64,000 bases of DNA from the NCBI GenBank assembly GCA_025454915.1, contig JALONN010000001.1:124001-188000 (forward strand), written 5' to 3'. Each line of letters opens with the position of its first letter. Positions within the stretch are counted from its first letter, which is position 1. Source of the stretch: Raineya sp. Its GTDB lineage: Bacteria; Bacteroidota; Bacteroidia; Cytophagales; Thermonemataceae. The translations under genes were made by a program, and so were the position numbers. Positions 45,559-55,378 of the stretch are shown piece after piece. The notes under the pieces were generated by a model. That model saw only the letters and a program-made list of their open reading frames with translations. It ran no database searches and was not told the origin of the DNA.

Positions 45559-46839
45559 ATGGCTAAAAAAACTTATATTCTGTTATACCTATTGATGTGT
45601 ATTATTTTGGACGGGATGGGGCAAATTAAAGATCCCAAAAAAGTGGTAAAACAAAAAACTACTAAAAGAATCAATCAAAATGTGAGTCAGGGAGTAGATA
45701 AAGGATTAAATGAAATAGAAGGACTTTTTAAGAAAAAACCAAGAAAAGAAGAACCTGAAACCAAAAAAATAGAGGTTAAAAGTAAAAAAGATACCATAAA
45801 ACCTATACAGAATACAAGCTTTCAGGCTTACTCCGATTTTGATTTTATCCCTAATGAAAAAGTGTTAGTTTTTGAAGATTTTGAGAAAGATCCCGTAGGA
45901 GAGTTGCCTGCTAACTGGAGTACAAAAGCAAAGGCTGCTATTATTTCTATGAAAGATTTACCTTATAAATGGCTGAAAATGCAGGGAAATGGCAATTATG
46001 AAGCCAAATATTTACAAGACTTACCTCTAGAGTTTTCCATCGAAATGGATGCCATTTGCTTGGATAATGTAGGTACAAATGAAACGGGTTTATCATTTGA
46101 TTTTATTAAAAACCCTGAAATGCCAGTTAATAAAATAAAAAATGATTTAAGGACTCATGTGACCATTCATCCAGGGAAGAATCAAACGTCTTTTCTTTCC
46201 ATTGATGAAAACAAAAAAGAATTAAATAAAGACTCCAAAGAGCAATCAAAACTGATTGAAAACTCAAGTAAAATAACTAAAATATACATTTGGCGTCAGA
46301 GAAGCAGATTAAGAGTTTATCTTGATAATGAAAAAATATGGGATGTTCTAGATGCTTTTCAAGAAGGAATTGCTTATAAAATGGTAATACAACAAAATTT
46401 TGCCTGTGATAATTGTGGTGTGGCAATCAGTAATATTGCATTTTCTAAAGGCAGACCCAATGTTTATACAAAACTAGTCAATGAGGGTAAATACACCACA
46501 AGAGGAATTCTTTTTGAAACCAATTCAGATAAAATAAAACCTGAAAGTTATGGTGTTTTGAAAGAAATTGCACAAATTATGATAGATACGCCAAACTTGA
46601 GAGTAAGAGTCCTTGCTCATACGGATTCGGAAAATGGCACGAATGCCAAAACGAGTCAGGAACTCTCCATCAAACGGGCTCTTATGGTAAAGAAAGTATT
46701 TGTAGAGGAATTTAAGGTTGATCCCACACGCATTGAAACAAATGGATTGGGAGATGCTAAACCTTTAGAGTCTAACAATACTGTAGAAGGGAAAGCAAAT
46801 AATCGAAGAATAGAATTTATTAAACTATATAAAGATTAA
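45559..46839 (+). CDS. OmpA-family outer-membrane protein
   Basis: A 426-residue protein with an N-terminal hydrophobic stretch (YILLYLLMCIILDGMG, likely signal peptide) and a charged K/E/T-rich linker (about 25-85). Residues about 100-300 form a beta-rich module (VFEDFEKDPVGELPANW), perhaps lectin-like. The last 110 residues are an OmpA/MotB peptidoglycan-binding domain: GILFETNSDKIKPESY, HTDSENGTNAKTSQELSIKRA, GLGDAKPLESNNT and ANNRRIEFIKL. It probably ties an envelope complex to peptidoglycan. First of a group of close genes (4-bp gap to the next). Confidence 0.85.
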   Translation: MAKKTYILLYLLMCIILDGMGQIKDPKKVVKQKTTKRINQNVSQGVDKGLNEIEGLFKKKPRKEEPETKKIEVKSKKDTIKPIQNTSFQAYSDFDFIPNEKVLVFEDFEKDPVGELPANWSTKAKAAIISMKDLPYKWLKMQGNGNYEAKYLQDLPLEFSIEMDAICLDNVGTNETGLSFDFIKNPEMPVNKIKNDLRTHVTIHPGKNQTSFLSIDENKKELNKDSKEQSKLIENSSKITKIYIWRQRSRLRVYLDNEKIWDVLDAFQEGIAYKMVIQQNFACDNCGVAISNIAFSKGRPNVYTKLVNEGKYTTRGILFETNSDKIKPESYGVLKEIAQIMIDTPNLRVRVLAHTDSENGTNAKTSQELSIKRALMVKKVFVEEFKVDPTRIETNGLGDAKPLESNNTVEGKANNRRIEFIKLYKD

Positions 46840-46843
46840 TAAA

Positions 46844-47335
46844 ATGGGACTATTAGATTTTCTATTTGGGAAAAAAAATGATAAACAACAGGTTTATACC
46901 CGTTTGGATGATGAAAGCTTTCAAAAAGGTTTAAATGTTGAAAAGGCTCAAAAAATGAGAGATGCATTTTTGGCTGTTATGACACAAGATGATGAAGATA
47001 AGGCATTCAATGCTGCTTCTGGACTTATGCTCAAAGGAGCATTCCAAGAAACAATAGAAGCTTATCAGGATTTAGCAAATAAATATCCTAATCGAAAAGG
47101 TGATTGTGAAAGCCAAATAGGTGCAGCGTATCATTTTCTCAAAAAATATGACAAAGCTATAGAGTTTTATATTTCTGCTGAGCAAAATGGAGCAGATACA
47201 AACATGATGGATGACAATATTTGGGAGGCTTGTTTTGCTGCTTATAAACTAACAGAAGATAAAATACATATCAGAAAATATCTAGAGATACGTCCAAGTG
47301 GTAGTTATGTGAAAAAAGCAAATAAGTTTTTATGA
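46844..47335 (+). CDS. TPR-like protein of unknown function
   Basis: A 163-residue soluble protein beginning MGLLDFLFGKK. The helical middle (KAFNAASGLMLKGAFQETIEAYQDLANKYPNRKGDCESQIGAAYHFLKKYDKAIEFYISAEQ) has TPR spacing, so a protein-protein adaptor is likely. It sits between the OmpA-family gene (4 bp upstream) and a small lipoprotein gene that overlaps its stop by 4 nt, so the three are co-transcribed. I do not recognise a named family. Confidence 0.75.
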   Translation: MGLLDFLFGKKNDKQQVYTRLDDESFQKGLNVEKAQKMRDAFLAVMTQDDEDKAFNAASGLMLKGAFQETIEAYQDLANKYPNRKGDCESQIGAAYHFLKKYDKAIEFYISAEQNGADTNMMDDNIWEACFAAYKLTEDKIHIRKYLEIRPSGSYVKKANKFL

Positions 47336-47727
47336 GAAAAATATTATATGTGTTTCTTTTTATCTTAATGGCTTGTGAAAACCATCATGAATTCAAAGAA
47401 AATGGAATTCTTGTGGAGGCAAGTATCTCTAGAAAAGAGAAGCTGAGAAAGAAAAAAAGAACACTATATGCTTTATATGTCATGTACTTTACTGATCCAA
47501 GTAAAAATATAAAACCTAAAAAAGATACTTTAAAAAAAGTGAAAAATGTAGATGAAATATTAAAAGACATGAGTATTCAGAATATGGAATTCGGAACTTT
47601 TCAGGGAAGACATTTATATGTAAATAAAACAGAATATGACAAGTATCAGGTAGGGGATAAAGTAAAGATATATTACCTGAAGAATGATTGTACAAAAATC
47701 AAATTAAAAGAAGACGTAGATGAATAA
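47332..47727 (+). CDS. Small lipoprotein, unknown
   Basis: A 131-residue protein whose ATG overlaps the previous stop (ATGA). The lipoprotein signal ends LMAC at Cys15. The body is lysine-rich, with KKKRTLYALYVMYFTDPSKN and a C-terminal OB-like stretch (VGDKVKIYYLKNDCTKIKLKED). Translational coupling points to a joint role with the TPR and OmpA-family genes. Function unknown. Confidence 0.75.
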   Translation: MRKILYVFLFILMACENHHEFKENGILVEASISRKEKLRKKKRTLYALYVMYFTDPSKNIKPKKDTLKKVKNVDEILKDMSIQNMEFGTFQGRHLYVNKTEYDKYQVGDKVKIYYLKNDCTKIKLKEDVDE

Positions 47728-47765
47728 TAATTAAAATGATTTAATACCTTTTAAACTCAAAAAAT

Positions 47766-48050
47766 ATGAAAAAAGCTCTTTTTTTAGTCTCTGTGTCTAT
47801 GTTTTTGACTATAGCAGATGTTTTAGCAGCAGTAACCATTCGTTACTACAATAAAGACTCTAAGGTTCACACCATGAAAGTTTATATGAATGGACAAACC
47901 AAAGAAGTGAAATTTAGTGGTTCAACAACTTCTTCTGTGACCATTCAGGGTAGTGGTACCAAATGTGTGATTGAAACTCCTTGTGGTAAAATAGAAGTAA
48001 ACGATGGAGATAAAGTAGAAATTAAAGACGGGTGTATTAAAATCAACTAA
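47766..48050 (+). CDS. Small secreted protein, unknown
   Basis: A 94-residue protein with a signal peptide ending VLAA and a short beta-rich mature part with two cysteines (TKCVIETPCGK) that could form a disulphide. It ends KDGCIKIN. No family recognised. It is probably part of the preceding group, then a terminator at 48069 closes it. Confidence 0.6.
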   Translation: MKKALFLVSVSMFLTIADVLAAVTIRYYNKDSKVHTMKVYMNGQTKEVKFSGSTTSSVTIQGSGTKCVIETPCGKIEVNDGDKVEIKDGCIKIN

Positions 48051-48068
48051 TGAACTGTAAAAGAATAT

Positions 48069-48103
48069 AAACATATCCTAAGTATTTTATTTAGGATATG
48101 TTT
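48069..48103 (+). terminator. Terminator after the small secreted protein
   Basis: AAACATATCCTAA (48069-48081) pairs perfectly with TTAGGATATGTTT (48091-48103) around a 9-nt loop. Confidence 0.8.
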
Positions 48104-48133
48104 GTTCTATAAATCCTTAAATTTATATTGATT

Positions 48134-48409
48134 ATGGAAAATTTTTTAAGTATTGGAGGAATGGCTCTGATGATTATCAGTGGTTTGGGTGTTGTTTATT
48201 ATGGTTTTTTCTGGCTTTTAGCTGTTTCTGGACAAGCAGGTGCTCAAATGAGTAAAGGAACTCAGTTCGAAAACAAAGATACAGACACACATATCGCCAA
48301 AAACAAAGTATTTATAAAAGAATTACAAGCTAAAGTAGTCAGAGGCGTTATTGGTTTTGCAATAGGAGGCTTGTTTTATTTGATTTATGAGTTTGTATAT
48401 CATCATTAA
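48134..48409 (+). CDS. Small membrane protein, two TM segments
   Basis: About 91 residues from the MENFLS start (a TTG 6 bp upstream would add two residues). It has a hydrophobic segment at about 7-28 and a second near the C-terminus (VIGFAIGGLFYLIYEFVY), with a polar loop between (GTQFENKDTDTHIAKNKVFIK). Likely inner membrane; orientation unknown. No family recognised. It starts a new unit after the terminator, followed at a 21-bp gap by another unknown gene. Confidence 0.65.
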   Translation: MENFLSIGGMALMIISGLGVVYYGFFWLLAVSGQAGAQMSKGTQFENKDTDTHIAKNKVFIKELQAKVVRGVIGFAIGGLFYLIYEFVYHH

Positions 48410-48430
48410 TACATATTACATAAAAATTAT

Positions 48431-48889
48431 ATGACTAATCAAGAGTTTTACAGAAAAATAAATAGTATAGATACAGGTAATTGCCGTTTAGATGTGTATT
48501 ATGAAGCACTACATGAGCTTATAGAGGCATATCAGTTCTCATTTCTGACATGGGAGGCTTTAGCAGAAATATTGACAATGGCTGGTCAGATAGTTACACA
48601 CAAACCCACCAGCATATTATCCTTAAGTAAAAATACATCGATTTCTGAAGAGGAGCTTGAAGATATAAATAAGTTAAAAAGATTTCTAAAAGGGCAAATA
48701 TCTTATATTCAGGAAAATGGAATACCACAAGATTCCTGCTTCAACTGGCATATCAGTATTATACTAGAAAGAGGCGTTACTTGGATAATGATGGAAGGAG
48801 ATAGTGATGAGAAGACTTTTGAATTGCATGGATATCCTACTTGGGCTACTCTTTGGCTGATTATAGAAATGGGTAGAGAGTATGAGTAA
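48431..48889 (+). CDS. Unknown soluble protein
   Basis: A 152-residue acidic protein without signal peptide, with aromatic stretches (FNWHISIILERGVTWIMMEG) and a C-terminal TLWLIIEMGREYE. No family recognised. It lies directly between the small membrane protein and the first leucine-rich-repeat gene, 45 bp from the latter, on the same strand. Confidence 0.6.
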   Translation: MTNQEFYRKINSIDTGNCRLDVYYEALHELIEAYQFSFLTWEALAEILTMAGQIVTHKPTSILSLSKNTSISEEELEDINKLKRFLKGQISYIQENGIPQDSCFNWHISIILERGVTWIMMEGDSDEKTFELHGYPTWATLWLIIEMGREYE

Positions 48890-48934
48890 GCTTTCATTAT
48901 TGAGTACTGATTCAAATAAAGTATAATTTGTTTT

Positions 48935-50407
48935 ATGAAAACAGATTTTAAGAACCTCTTAGAATTGTTATACAGTGATAGCAGAGAGAATTTGAACCTA
49001 GCTTTAGAGATGGCTAAGAGCTATGAACCTAATTTGGAAGAATATTTTGGTTATACTCTCAACGATATACATATCATCATCAACTGGGTATGGAAATGGA
49101 AGCCAAAAGTAGAAAACCCTTTGGCTATGAAAAAACTGGAATTAGAGGAAAAACTGGAAATAGAGACAGTTCCCAAACAAATAGGTTTACTTAAAGAACT
49201 TCAACACCTAAATCTATCAAGAAGTTATTTAAAAAAAATACCACCTGATATTGCTAAACTTCAGCAATTAGAAATATTAGATTTACATCATAATTCTTAT
49301 TTAGAACCATTACCCATTGAAATAGGAAACCTTAAAAATCTAAAGAAGCTGTTTCTATCTTGTTGTCAATTAGAAAATATTCTGCCTCAGATAGGAGATT
49401 TGCATCAGTTAGAAGAGTTAGATGTAAGTTATAACCTACTTACAAGAATACCTGAAGAAATAGGACAATTAAGAAAATTGCAGAAACTAAAACTAAAATG
49501 TAATAAATTTGAAAAATTACCCTCTCAAATCAGCCAATTATCTAACTTAATATCTTTAAACTTAGAAGATAATCAATTGAAAGAATTGCCTGCTGAAATC
49601 AAGCATTTATCTAATTTACAAGAATTGTTTTTAGGGAAAAATAAATTAGAAGGTTTACCAACTGAAATAGGAGAATTATATAATTTAAAAGATTTATCTA
49701 TACACAACAATCAATTAAAAGCATTACCTGTTGAGATAGGGCAATTACATCATTTAGAGATTTTACATATAGGATCCAATCAATTAAAAACTATATCATC
49801 TGAAATTGGGCAACTACTAAATTTACAAAAATTAAACTTAGATTATAATAAAATAGAAAATCTGCCTATCGAAATTGGAGAACTTAAAAACTTAAAAGAA
49901 TTCTTTTTAAACAGTAATTGCCTTCAAAAGATACCTGCACAAATAGGAGAACTGCATAGCTTAGAGTCTCTTTCTTTGGGATGGAATCAGTTGGAGAAAT
50001 TACCCTCTCAAATCAGGAATTTAGTAAAATTACATACTCTTTCACTATCCAACAATCCATTAGGGCATATTCCTCAGGAGATTATACAATTTCAAAGTTT
50101 AACACAATTACATTTAGCAAATTGTAAGCTAAAAAGCTTCCCTATGGAAATATTACAACTCAAAAATCTTCACTGGTTATACATGGATGTGAATAACTTC
50201 CAATGTATCCCTCCTGAAATAGAACAATTGTCTCATTTAAGATCATTATCACTCTCTAATACTCATTTAGAAAGCCTTCCTGATACATTACTCAATATTT
50301 CTGAGTTGCGAAATATATATGCCAGAAATAATCCCCTGCTAAAAGTATCTCCATTACTCGAAAATAGCGGAAGATTATTTACCCAAGAACCAGAATTCCC
50401 ATACTAA
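48935..50407 (+). CDS. Cytoplasmic leucine-rich repeat protein
   Basis: A 490-residue protein with about 17 leucine-rich repeats of 23 residues (L-x-x-L-x-x-L-x-L-x-x-N-x-L-x-x-I/L-P-x-x-I-x-x-L) over residues about 75-480, after a helical N-terminal part. No signal peptide or TM segment is seen, so it is probably cytoplasmic and a protein-binding scaffold. The repeats are of the 'bacterial/plant-like' LRR type with conserved P after I/L. Partner unknown. It lies between small unknown genes and a T9SS gene, a typical accessory setting. Confidence 0.85.
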   Translation: MKTDFKNLLELLYSDSRENLNLALEMAKSYEPNLEEYFGYTLNDIHIIINWVWKWKPKVENPLAMKKLELEEKLEIETVPKQIGLLKELQHLNLSRSYLKKIPPDIAKLQQLEILDLHHNSYLEPLPIEIGNLKNLKKLFLSCCQLENILPQIGDLHQLEELDVSYNLLTRIPEEIGQLRKLQKLKLKCNKFEKLPSQISQLSNLISLNLEDNQLKELPAEIKHLSNLQELFLGKNKLEGLPTEIGELYNLKDLSIHNNQLKALPVEIGQLHHLEILHIGSNQLKTISSEIGQLLNLQKLNLDYNKIENLPIEIGELKNLKEFFLNSNCLQKIPAQIGELHSLESLSLGWNQLEKLPSQIRNLVKLHTLSLSNNPLGHIPQEIIQFQSLTQLHLANCKLKSFPMEILQLKNLHWLYMDVNNFQCIPPEIEQLSHLRSLSLSNTHLESLPDTLLNISELRNIYARNNPLLKVSPLLENSGRLFTQEPEFPY

Positions 50408-50454
50408 AACATACATATGTTATAAACTAAACTTCTTGCTCACACACTCAAGAT

Positions 50455-50488
50455 GTTGACATATACAGCTTACATATTTATAAGTTTG
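50455..50488 (+). promoter_or_regulatory. Promoter of the first delta-60 repeat gene
   Basis: GTTG at 50455-50458 and TAAGTTTG at 50481-50488, 22 nt apart, match the Bacteroidota TTTG-like/TANNTTTG pair. The surrounding ACTCAxxATGTTGAC is shared with the other delta-60 gene leader (57037). Confidence 0.6.
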
Positions 50489-50515
50489 ATGAAAACTTTA
50501 TAATCTAATATGTAT

Positions 50516-53257
50516 ATGAAACGAAAAAATTATCTTATTGTATTAATGAGCCTGATTTGTATGTGCTTTGGTAACCAATACACATGGGCTCAAGCTGGTA
50601 GCAACGATGCAACCTTCAATGTGGCTGATAATGGAAGAATCTTTGGTACTGTATATAGTGTCGTTCATTTAGCAAATGGAAAAATTCTTGTAGGAGGTAT
50701 TTTTAAAGATGGAATAGCTAGACTCAATGCTGATGGTACAATAGACAACACCTTTAACATTGGAACTGGGTTTAATGGTAATGGACATATTTTTAGATTA
50801 ATACTACAATCAGATGGAAAAATATTGGCAGGAGGAAATTTTATAGGTTATAATGGAACATCCCGAAATAATATAGCCCGCCTCAATGCTGATGGTACTT
50901 TAGATAATACCTTTAATGTTGGGACAGGGTTTAATGGTGCTGTGTATAGTGTAGTCCTACAATCAGATGGAAAAATATTGGTAGGGGGTAGTTTTTCAAA
51001 CTATAATGGGACTATTACAAGTAGAATAGCTCGTCTCAATGCTGATGGTACTTTAGATAGTTCTTTTAATACTGGATCAGGGTTTGATGCTACAACGAAT
51101 GCTTTAGCTATACAATCAGATGGAAAAATATTAGTGGGGGGATCTTTTACCAATTACAATGGAACTACTCGAAATAATATAGCTCGTTTGAATGTTAATG
51201 GTACTTTGGATACTGGTTTTTCTGTTGGAACAGGTTTTAATTCTCCTGTGGTTTCTTTTGCTATTCAATCAGATGGGAAAATTTTGGTAGGAGGAAATTT
51301 TTCAAGTTACAATGGTAGTACAGCCAATCGTATTGTTCGTTTGAATACTGGTGGTAGTTTGGATAATACCTTTAATAATGGAGGTTCTGGATTTACAGGA
51401 AGTGTTCAGGAGGTTGTTATTCAACCGTCAACCAATTATGTATGGGTAGCAGGAGGAACTACATATAATGGCACAGCAACAGGTGGTTTGGTACGATTGA
51501 ATGGGAGTACAGGAGCCATTGATAACCCTGCAAGTATGGGAAGTGGTGGTGGTGCATTTACCCAGACACTTGCCTTTCAATCAGATGGAAAAATATTGGT
51601 AGGAGGAGGTTTTCAGGGATATAATGGAGTTAATTTTAAATTTGGTCTTGTACGCCTCAATACTGATGGCTCTTTGGATAATACTTTAAAAAATAATACA
51701 GGTATATGGGGTGATGGAGGTACTTTTGTAAAAGTACAATCTGATGATAAAATTATTTTGTATGGAGATATTAGGGTTTATAATGGAACACCTATCAATC
51801 GAATAACTCGTTTGAATGCTGATGGTACACTTGACAATACTCTTAATGTTGGAACTGGATTTAATCAATCACTTTCAGCCTTAACTATTCAATCAGATGG
51901 AAAAATATTGGTAGGAGGTAGTTTTACAAGTTATAATGGTACTCCTGTAAATAAAATTGCTCGTTTAAATCCTGATGGTACACTCGATAATACCTTTAGT
52001 ACAACGGGTACGGGATTTAACTCTCGTCCTAATGTTTTTGCTCTACAATCAGATGGAAAAATATTGGTAGGGGGATCTTTCACAAGCTATAATGGAACCG
52101 CTCGAAATAGAATAGCTCGATTAAATGCTGATGGTACACTTGATAATACCTTTAGTATTGGAACTGGTTTTGATAATTCAGTAGATGTAATGAGTCTTCA
52201 ACCAGATGGCAAAATTTTAGTTGCTGGTGGTTTCAATGATTATAATGGAACGACTTGCAGTGATGTAGTTCGTTTGAATAGCAATGGTAGTTTAGACAAT
52301 ACATTTAGTCCCACTGGTACTGGATTTGATAGTGCTCCTCGTATTTTTCTTTTTCAATCAGATGGAAAAATATTGGTAGGAGGTATTTATGAATATAATG
52401 GGGTTGTTTATAATGAACTGGCAAGATTAAATGCTAATGGTACAATAGACAATACTTTTAATATTGGAACTGGGTTTGATAACTCAGTAAATGATATAAG
52501 TTTCCAACCAAATGGAAAAATTTTGGTTATGGGAGGCTTTACGAGTTATAATGGTACTCCAAGTAATGGACTGATTCAATTAAATCCCAATGGTACTATT
52601 GATGCTACTTTTAATGCAGGAATTGGATTTAATGATGATGCTTATAGCTTAGGTGTTCAGAAAAATGGGAAAATTATCATCAGTGGAAATTTTTCAAGAT
52701 ATAATGGTGTAGCCAGAAACGGTTTGGTTCGTATCATGCCCAGTTGCCCAAATAGTTCAACATTATCAGATTTGCCAACAGCTCCTTTATTACAACCTTA
52801 TAGCCAAACGTTAAGCCAAAATGGACTAAATGGCAGTATTACTTGGTCTGTAACGGCGGGCACATTACCTGCTGGTTTAACCCTTAATAGTTCTACTGGT
52901 GTTATTTCAGGTACACCAACTACTCCAGTAACTGCTGTTTTTACTGTTCAGGCATCTAATGGAGCATGTACAGCTACTAAAGAATACAATTTTGTGGTAG
53001 ATCCTATTGCAGGAATAGAGCCCAAAACTCAAATAATAGAAAAGGTATATCCTAATCCCAGCCAAGACAAAATCCAGATTGATTTGAAGCAAAGTGGTAG
53101 CTATAGTTTCAGAATGCTCAATAGTTTGGGCAAATTGGTACAAGAAGGTAAAACAGAAGGTTCAAAGGCTGTTTTAGATATTTCTTCATTGCCTCAGGGG
53201 CTTTATTTCTTAGAAATATCAGGACAAAAACAATCTATCAAAATTATCAAACAATAG
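50516..53257 (+). CDS. Delta-60 repeat beta-propeller protein with T9SS sorting domain, paralog 1
   Basis: A 913-residue surface protein from the MKRKNY start (an ATG 6 bp upstream would add two residues). The signal peptide ends near YTWAQA. About 14 delta-60 repeats follow, each ~51 residues with R-L-N-x-D/N-G-T-L-D-N-T-F then Q-S-D-G-K-I-L-V-G-G; a double seven-bladed propeller is likely. A putative Ig domain comes next (LTLNSSTGVISGTPTTP), then a type A sorting domain with KVYPNPSQDKIQIDLKQSG. A small lipoprotein gene follows 32 bp later. Paralog 2 lies at 57102 with the same order. Surface adhesion or binding is inferred. Confidence 0.88.
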   Translation: MKRKNYLIVLMSLICMCFGNQYTWAQAGSNDATFNVADNGRIFGTVYSVVHLANGKILVGGIFKDGIARLNADGTIDNTFNIGTGFNGNGHIFRLILQSDGKILAGGNFIGYNGTSRNNIARLNADGTLDNTFNVGTGFNGAVYSVVLQSDGKILVGGSFSNYNGTITSRIARLNADGTLDSSFNTGSGFDATTNALAIQSDGKILVGGSFTNYNGTTRNNIARLNVNGTLDTGFSVGTGFNSPVVSFAIQSDGKILVGGNFSSYNGSTANRIVRLNTGGSLDNTFNNGGSGFTGSVQEVVIQPSTNYVWVAGGTTYNGTATGGLVRLNGSTGAIDNPASMGSGGGAFTQTLAFQSDGKILVGGGFQGYNGVNFKFGLVRLNTDGSLDNTLKNNTGIWGDGGTFVKVQSDDKIILYGDIRVYNGTPINRITRLNADGTLDNTLNVGTGFNQSLSALTIQSDGKILVGGSFTSYNGTPVNKIARLNPDGTLDNTFSTTGTGFNSRPNVFALQSDGKILVGGSFTSYNGTARNRIARLNADGTLDNTFSIGTGFDNSVDVMSLQPDGKILVAGGFNDYNGTTCSDVVRLNSNGSLDNTFSPTGTGFDSAPRIFLFQSDGKILVGGIYEYNGVVYNELARLNANGTIDNTFNIGTGFDNSVNDISFQPNGKILVMGGFTSYNGTPSNGLIQLNPNGTIDATFNAGIGFNDDAYSLGVQKNGKIIISGNFSRYNGVARNGLVRIMPSCPNSSTLSDLPTAPLLQPYSQTLSQNGLNGSITWSVTAGTLPAGLTLNSSTGVISGTPTTPVTAVFTVQASNGACTATKEYNFVVDPIAGIEPKTQIIEKVYPNPSQDKIQIDLKQSGSYSFRMLNSLGKLVQEGKTEGSKAVLDISSLPQGLYFLEISGQKQSIKIIKQ
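50630..52730 (+). repeat. Delta-60 repeat array, paralog 1
   Basis: About 14 units of ~153 bp, each with a sequence close to TCAGATGGAAAAATATTGGT. Units differ in length by a few codons, so the array is older than the FG-GAP one. Some units lack the usual core (near 51450 and 51710). Confidence 0.8.
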
Positions 53258-53289
53258 TCAAAAGTATTCACATTTAATATTGAAATATT

Positions 53290-53721
53290 ATGAAAATCAG
53301 ATCATTGATATGTTTATTGAGCATGAGTGTATTATTACTCACCAGCCAATGTAAAAAGAAGAACAATAATAATCCTAGCCCAACTCCCAAAGGAGTTTGG
53401 AATATCACAACTGTAAGTTTTGAGGTAGGAGGGGCTTTACCCACAAGTTTATCTAATTTGGTGGGAGGAACAGCCAATTTCACAGATAAAGATTATGAGT
53501 TAAAAGATAACGCAGGAAATGTGGTGGAATCAGGAACTTATGTTTATACAGCTAGTACAAACACTTTGCAAATGACATCAGCAGCCGTTTCAGTATTTCC
53601 CAATCAGTCAAGTCCTTATGTATTGAGTAGTTTGTTAACCTCAAAATCAATGGAATTGAAGCTCAACATTGCTACTGCTTCTAAACCTCAATTCAATTTA
53701 ATCTTATTGCTCAATAAATAA
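53290..53721 (+). CDS. Small lipocalin-like lipoprotein, paralog 1
   Basis: A 143-residue protein with a lipoprotein-like signal ending LTSQC (Cys21). The mature part begins K-G-V-W-N-I-T-T-V and runs through F-T-D-K-D-Y-E-L-K and F-N-Q/P-S-S-P-Y to L-N-K, a lipocalin-like beta barrel pattern as in small Bacteroidota lipoproteins. Paralogous to 59889, and in both cases it follows a delta-60 gene, suggesting a linked role, perhaps as an outer-membrane partner. Confidence 0.8.
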   Translation: MKIRSLICLLSMSVLLLTSQCKKKNNNNPSPTPKGVWNITTVSFEVGGALPTSLSNLVGGTANFTDKDYELKDNAGNVVESGTYVYTASTNTLQMTSAAVSVFPNQSSPYVLSSLLTSKSMELKLNIATASKPQFNLILLLNK

Positions 53722-53752
53722 CTATTATTTAACAAGTTAAAATCTTAGAATT

Positions 53753-54874
53753 ATGAAAAAAATATTTAAAATATCTGTTTTAGTCACATTGATGATGGGT
53801 TGTGCCTTGTTTTCTATTGCACAACCCCCCAAAAAGGGAGATGATATTGTCTTAAGCCCTGCTGATGAAAGTAGCCCTGCAAAGGCTCATATCAAAATCT
53901 TTTGGAAGAATATCAAAAAAATGGAAGAAATTCCTAAAGGAAATAGTATAGTTAGTTACGTTAAAGCATCCCAAACTGCTTTAAATAACATTAAAATGAA
54001 AGATAAAAACTATAATACAGAACCTTTAGAAGCTGAATTGAAGAAATGGCAAGGGCAATATGAAGGACAGCAAACAGCAAAAGTTGAGGGACGCGAAAAA
54101 ACTTCTAATACTATGGATGGTTTGTCTAAGTTGTTTAGTGGTAACACCATACAATATAGAGGAGATAAACCTGAAGATATAGAGAAAAGTAACAAAGAAA
54201 TAGTAGAATATAAAAATTATTTGGCACAATTTCTAGCTATGGAAAAAGATTCTAAAGTAATGGATGATCCATCAAAAATAAAAAGTATTACATCTAGGCA
54301 TTTTGTTGATTTGGACAATAAAATTAAGGAATATGAAGAGAGTTTGAAATTCTTTACTCAGGTAAATAGCTTGAAAGGGTTTATTCAAGAAATGACCATC
54401 CATGAAACCTATATGGATGCTGCAAGACAAGTTTATCCTAACAATGCCACATTTGCAGATGGGTATAAAAAGATGAAAGAATTTACTTCTAAAATCTCAA
54501 AAATAAACCTAGAGACCTTTACTAAAGAAAATAAAACAAGGCTGTTGAAAGAAGCTCGTATGCCTGTTGCTGTAACAAGCGACCCTACCATAGAACAAGA
54601 GTTTAAAATTGCTTTTGGAAAACTTGGATTTGCTGGTGAAAAAATTATTAAAGTAAATTTAACTCAACATGACTGGCAAGTGAATAGAAACGAGTGGACA
54701 AGTGTAATAGAAAATCGTACAAGAACGGCAGCTCTTGCTGTAAAAAAAGCTGATGGTTCTTGCAAAATTTATATTATAAGATTAGGGCAAGAATATTTAG
54801 GTGGCTCAAGTTATGGAGCTTCTGAAACATTTAGGTTTTCTGATTATCCTATCCTTTGTGATAATGTTAAGTAA
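53753..54874 (+). CDS. Secreted protein, unknown family
   Basis: A 373-residue protein with a hydrophobic leader holding both a possible signal peptidase I site (FSIAQ) and a lipobox-like MMGC, so its anchoring is unsure. The mature part is lysine-rich and helical, with coiled-coil-like stretches (about 60-250), then a C-terminal domain with T-Q-H-D-W and R-L-G-Q-E-Y-L-G-G-S-S-Y-G-A-S. No family recognised. It follows the small lipoprotein at a 31-bp gap, on the same strand. Confidence 0.7.
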   Translation: MKKIFKISVLVTLMMGCALFSIAQPPKKGDDIVLSPADESSPAKAHIKIFWKNIKKMEEIPKGNSIVSYVKASQTALNNIKMKDKNYNTEPLEAELKKWQGQYEGQQTAKVEGREKTSNTMDGLSKLFSGNTIQYRGDKPEDIEKSNKEIVEYKNYLAQFLAMEKDSKVMDDPSKIKSITSRHFVDLDNKIKEYEESLKFFTQVNSLKGFIQEMTIHETYMDAARQVYPNNATFADGYKKMKEFTSKISKINLETFTKENKTRLLKEARMPVAVTSDPTIEQEFKIAFGKLGFAGEKIIKVNLTQHDWQVNRNEWTSVIENRTRTAALAVKKADGSCKIYIIRLGQEYLGGSSYGASETFRFSDYPILCDNVK

Positions 54875-54923
54875 GTAGTTTTTTTATTAAATACATTTAT
54901 AAAGCTTCTTGAATATTGAACAC

Positions 54924-55316
54924 ATGGTTCTTACTTATGCCCAACTTGCTGAAAAAGCTAGACTTTTAGCCCGACCACGTATTCGTGTAAGTAATACCTC
55001 TCAGTCTCTTCGTATAGAGTTGTTAGCGATAGATAATCCTGATTTGGTGTTGTTAACACACGATTTTATTTATAAAACAACTAAAGAGAATGTAAACTCT
55101 GGAAAAATAATAGGTGTAATAAGTGCATATCTTGAAACAGTGGCAATAATGCTTGAAAACCTACCTCAGCCATTTAGTGCTACTAGCTTTTCACAAGATT
55201 TGTACAATGCTGGTTTTTGGGTTAATCAGGCTGGTGGTTGTAGCATATTTCATTGTGAACTAATTTCCCTAGTCTATGAGCCACATTTATGGATAGGAAA
55301 GTCCTCAACAGAGTAA
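54924..55316 (+). CDS. Unknown soluble protein
   Basis: About 130 residues from the ATG at 54924 (a TTG start at 54909 would add five residues). The region begins MVLTYAQLAEKARLL and includes a central L-T-H-D-F and two C-terminal cysteines (GGCSIFHCE). No signal peptide; no family recognised. It lies between the two copies of the delta-60/lipoprotein block. Confidence 0.55.
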   Translation: MVLTYAQLAEKARLLARPRIRVSNTSQSLRIELLAIDNPDLVLLTHDFIYKTTKENVNSGKIIGVISAYLETVAIMLENLPQPFSATSFSQDLYNAGFWVNQAGGCSIFHCELISLVYEPHLWIGKSSTE

Positions 55317-55378
55317 AATTGCTTTCAATAACCCGAAAATAATTTATTCAAAAATATTTTCAATTCAGTATAAGACCT

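Noticed and set aside
48935..50407. LRR protein as a type III effector
   Set aside because: No secretion signal or type III genes are seen; the protein appears cytoplasmic.
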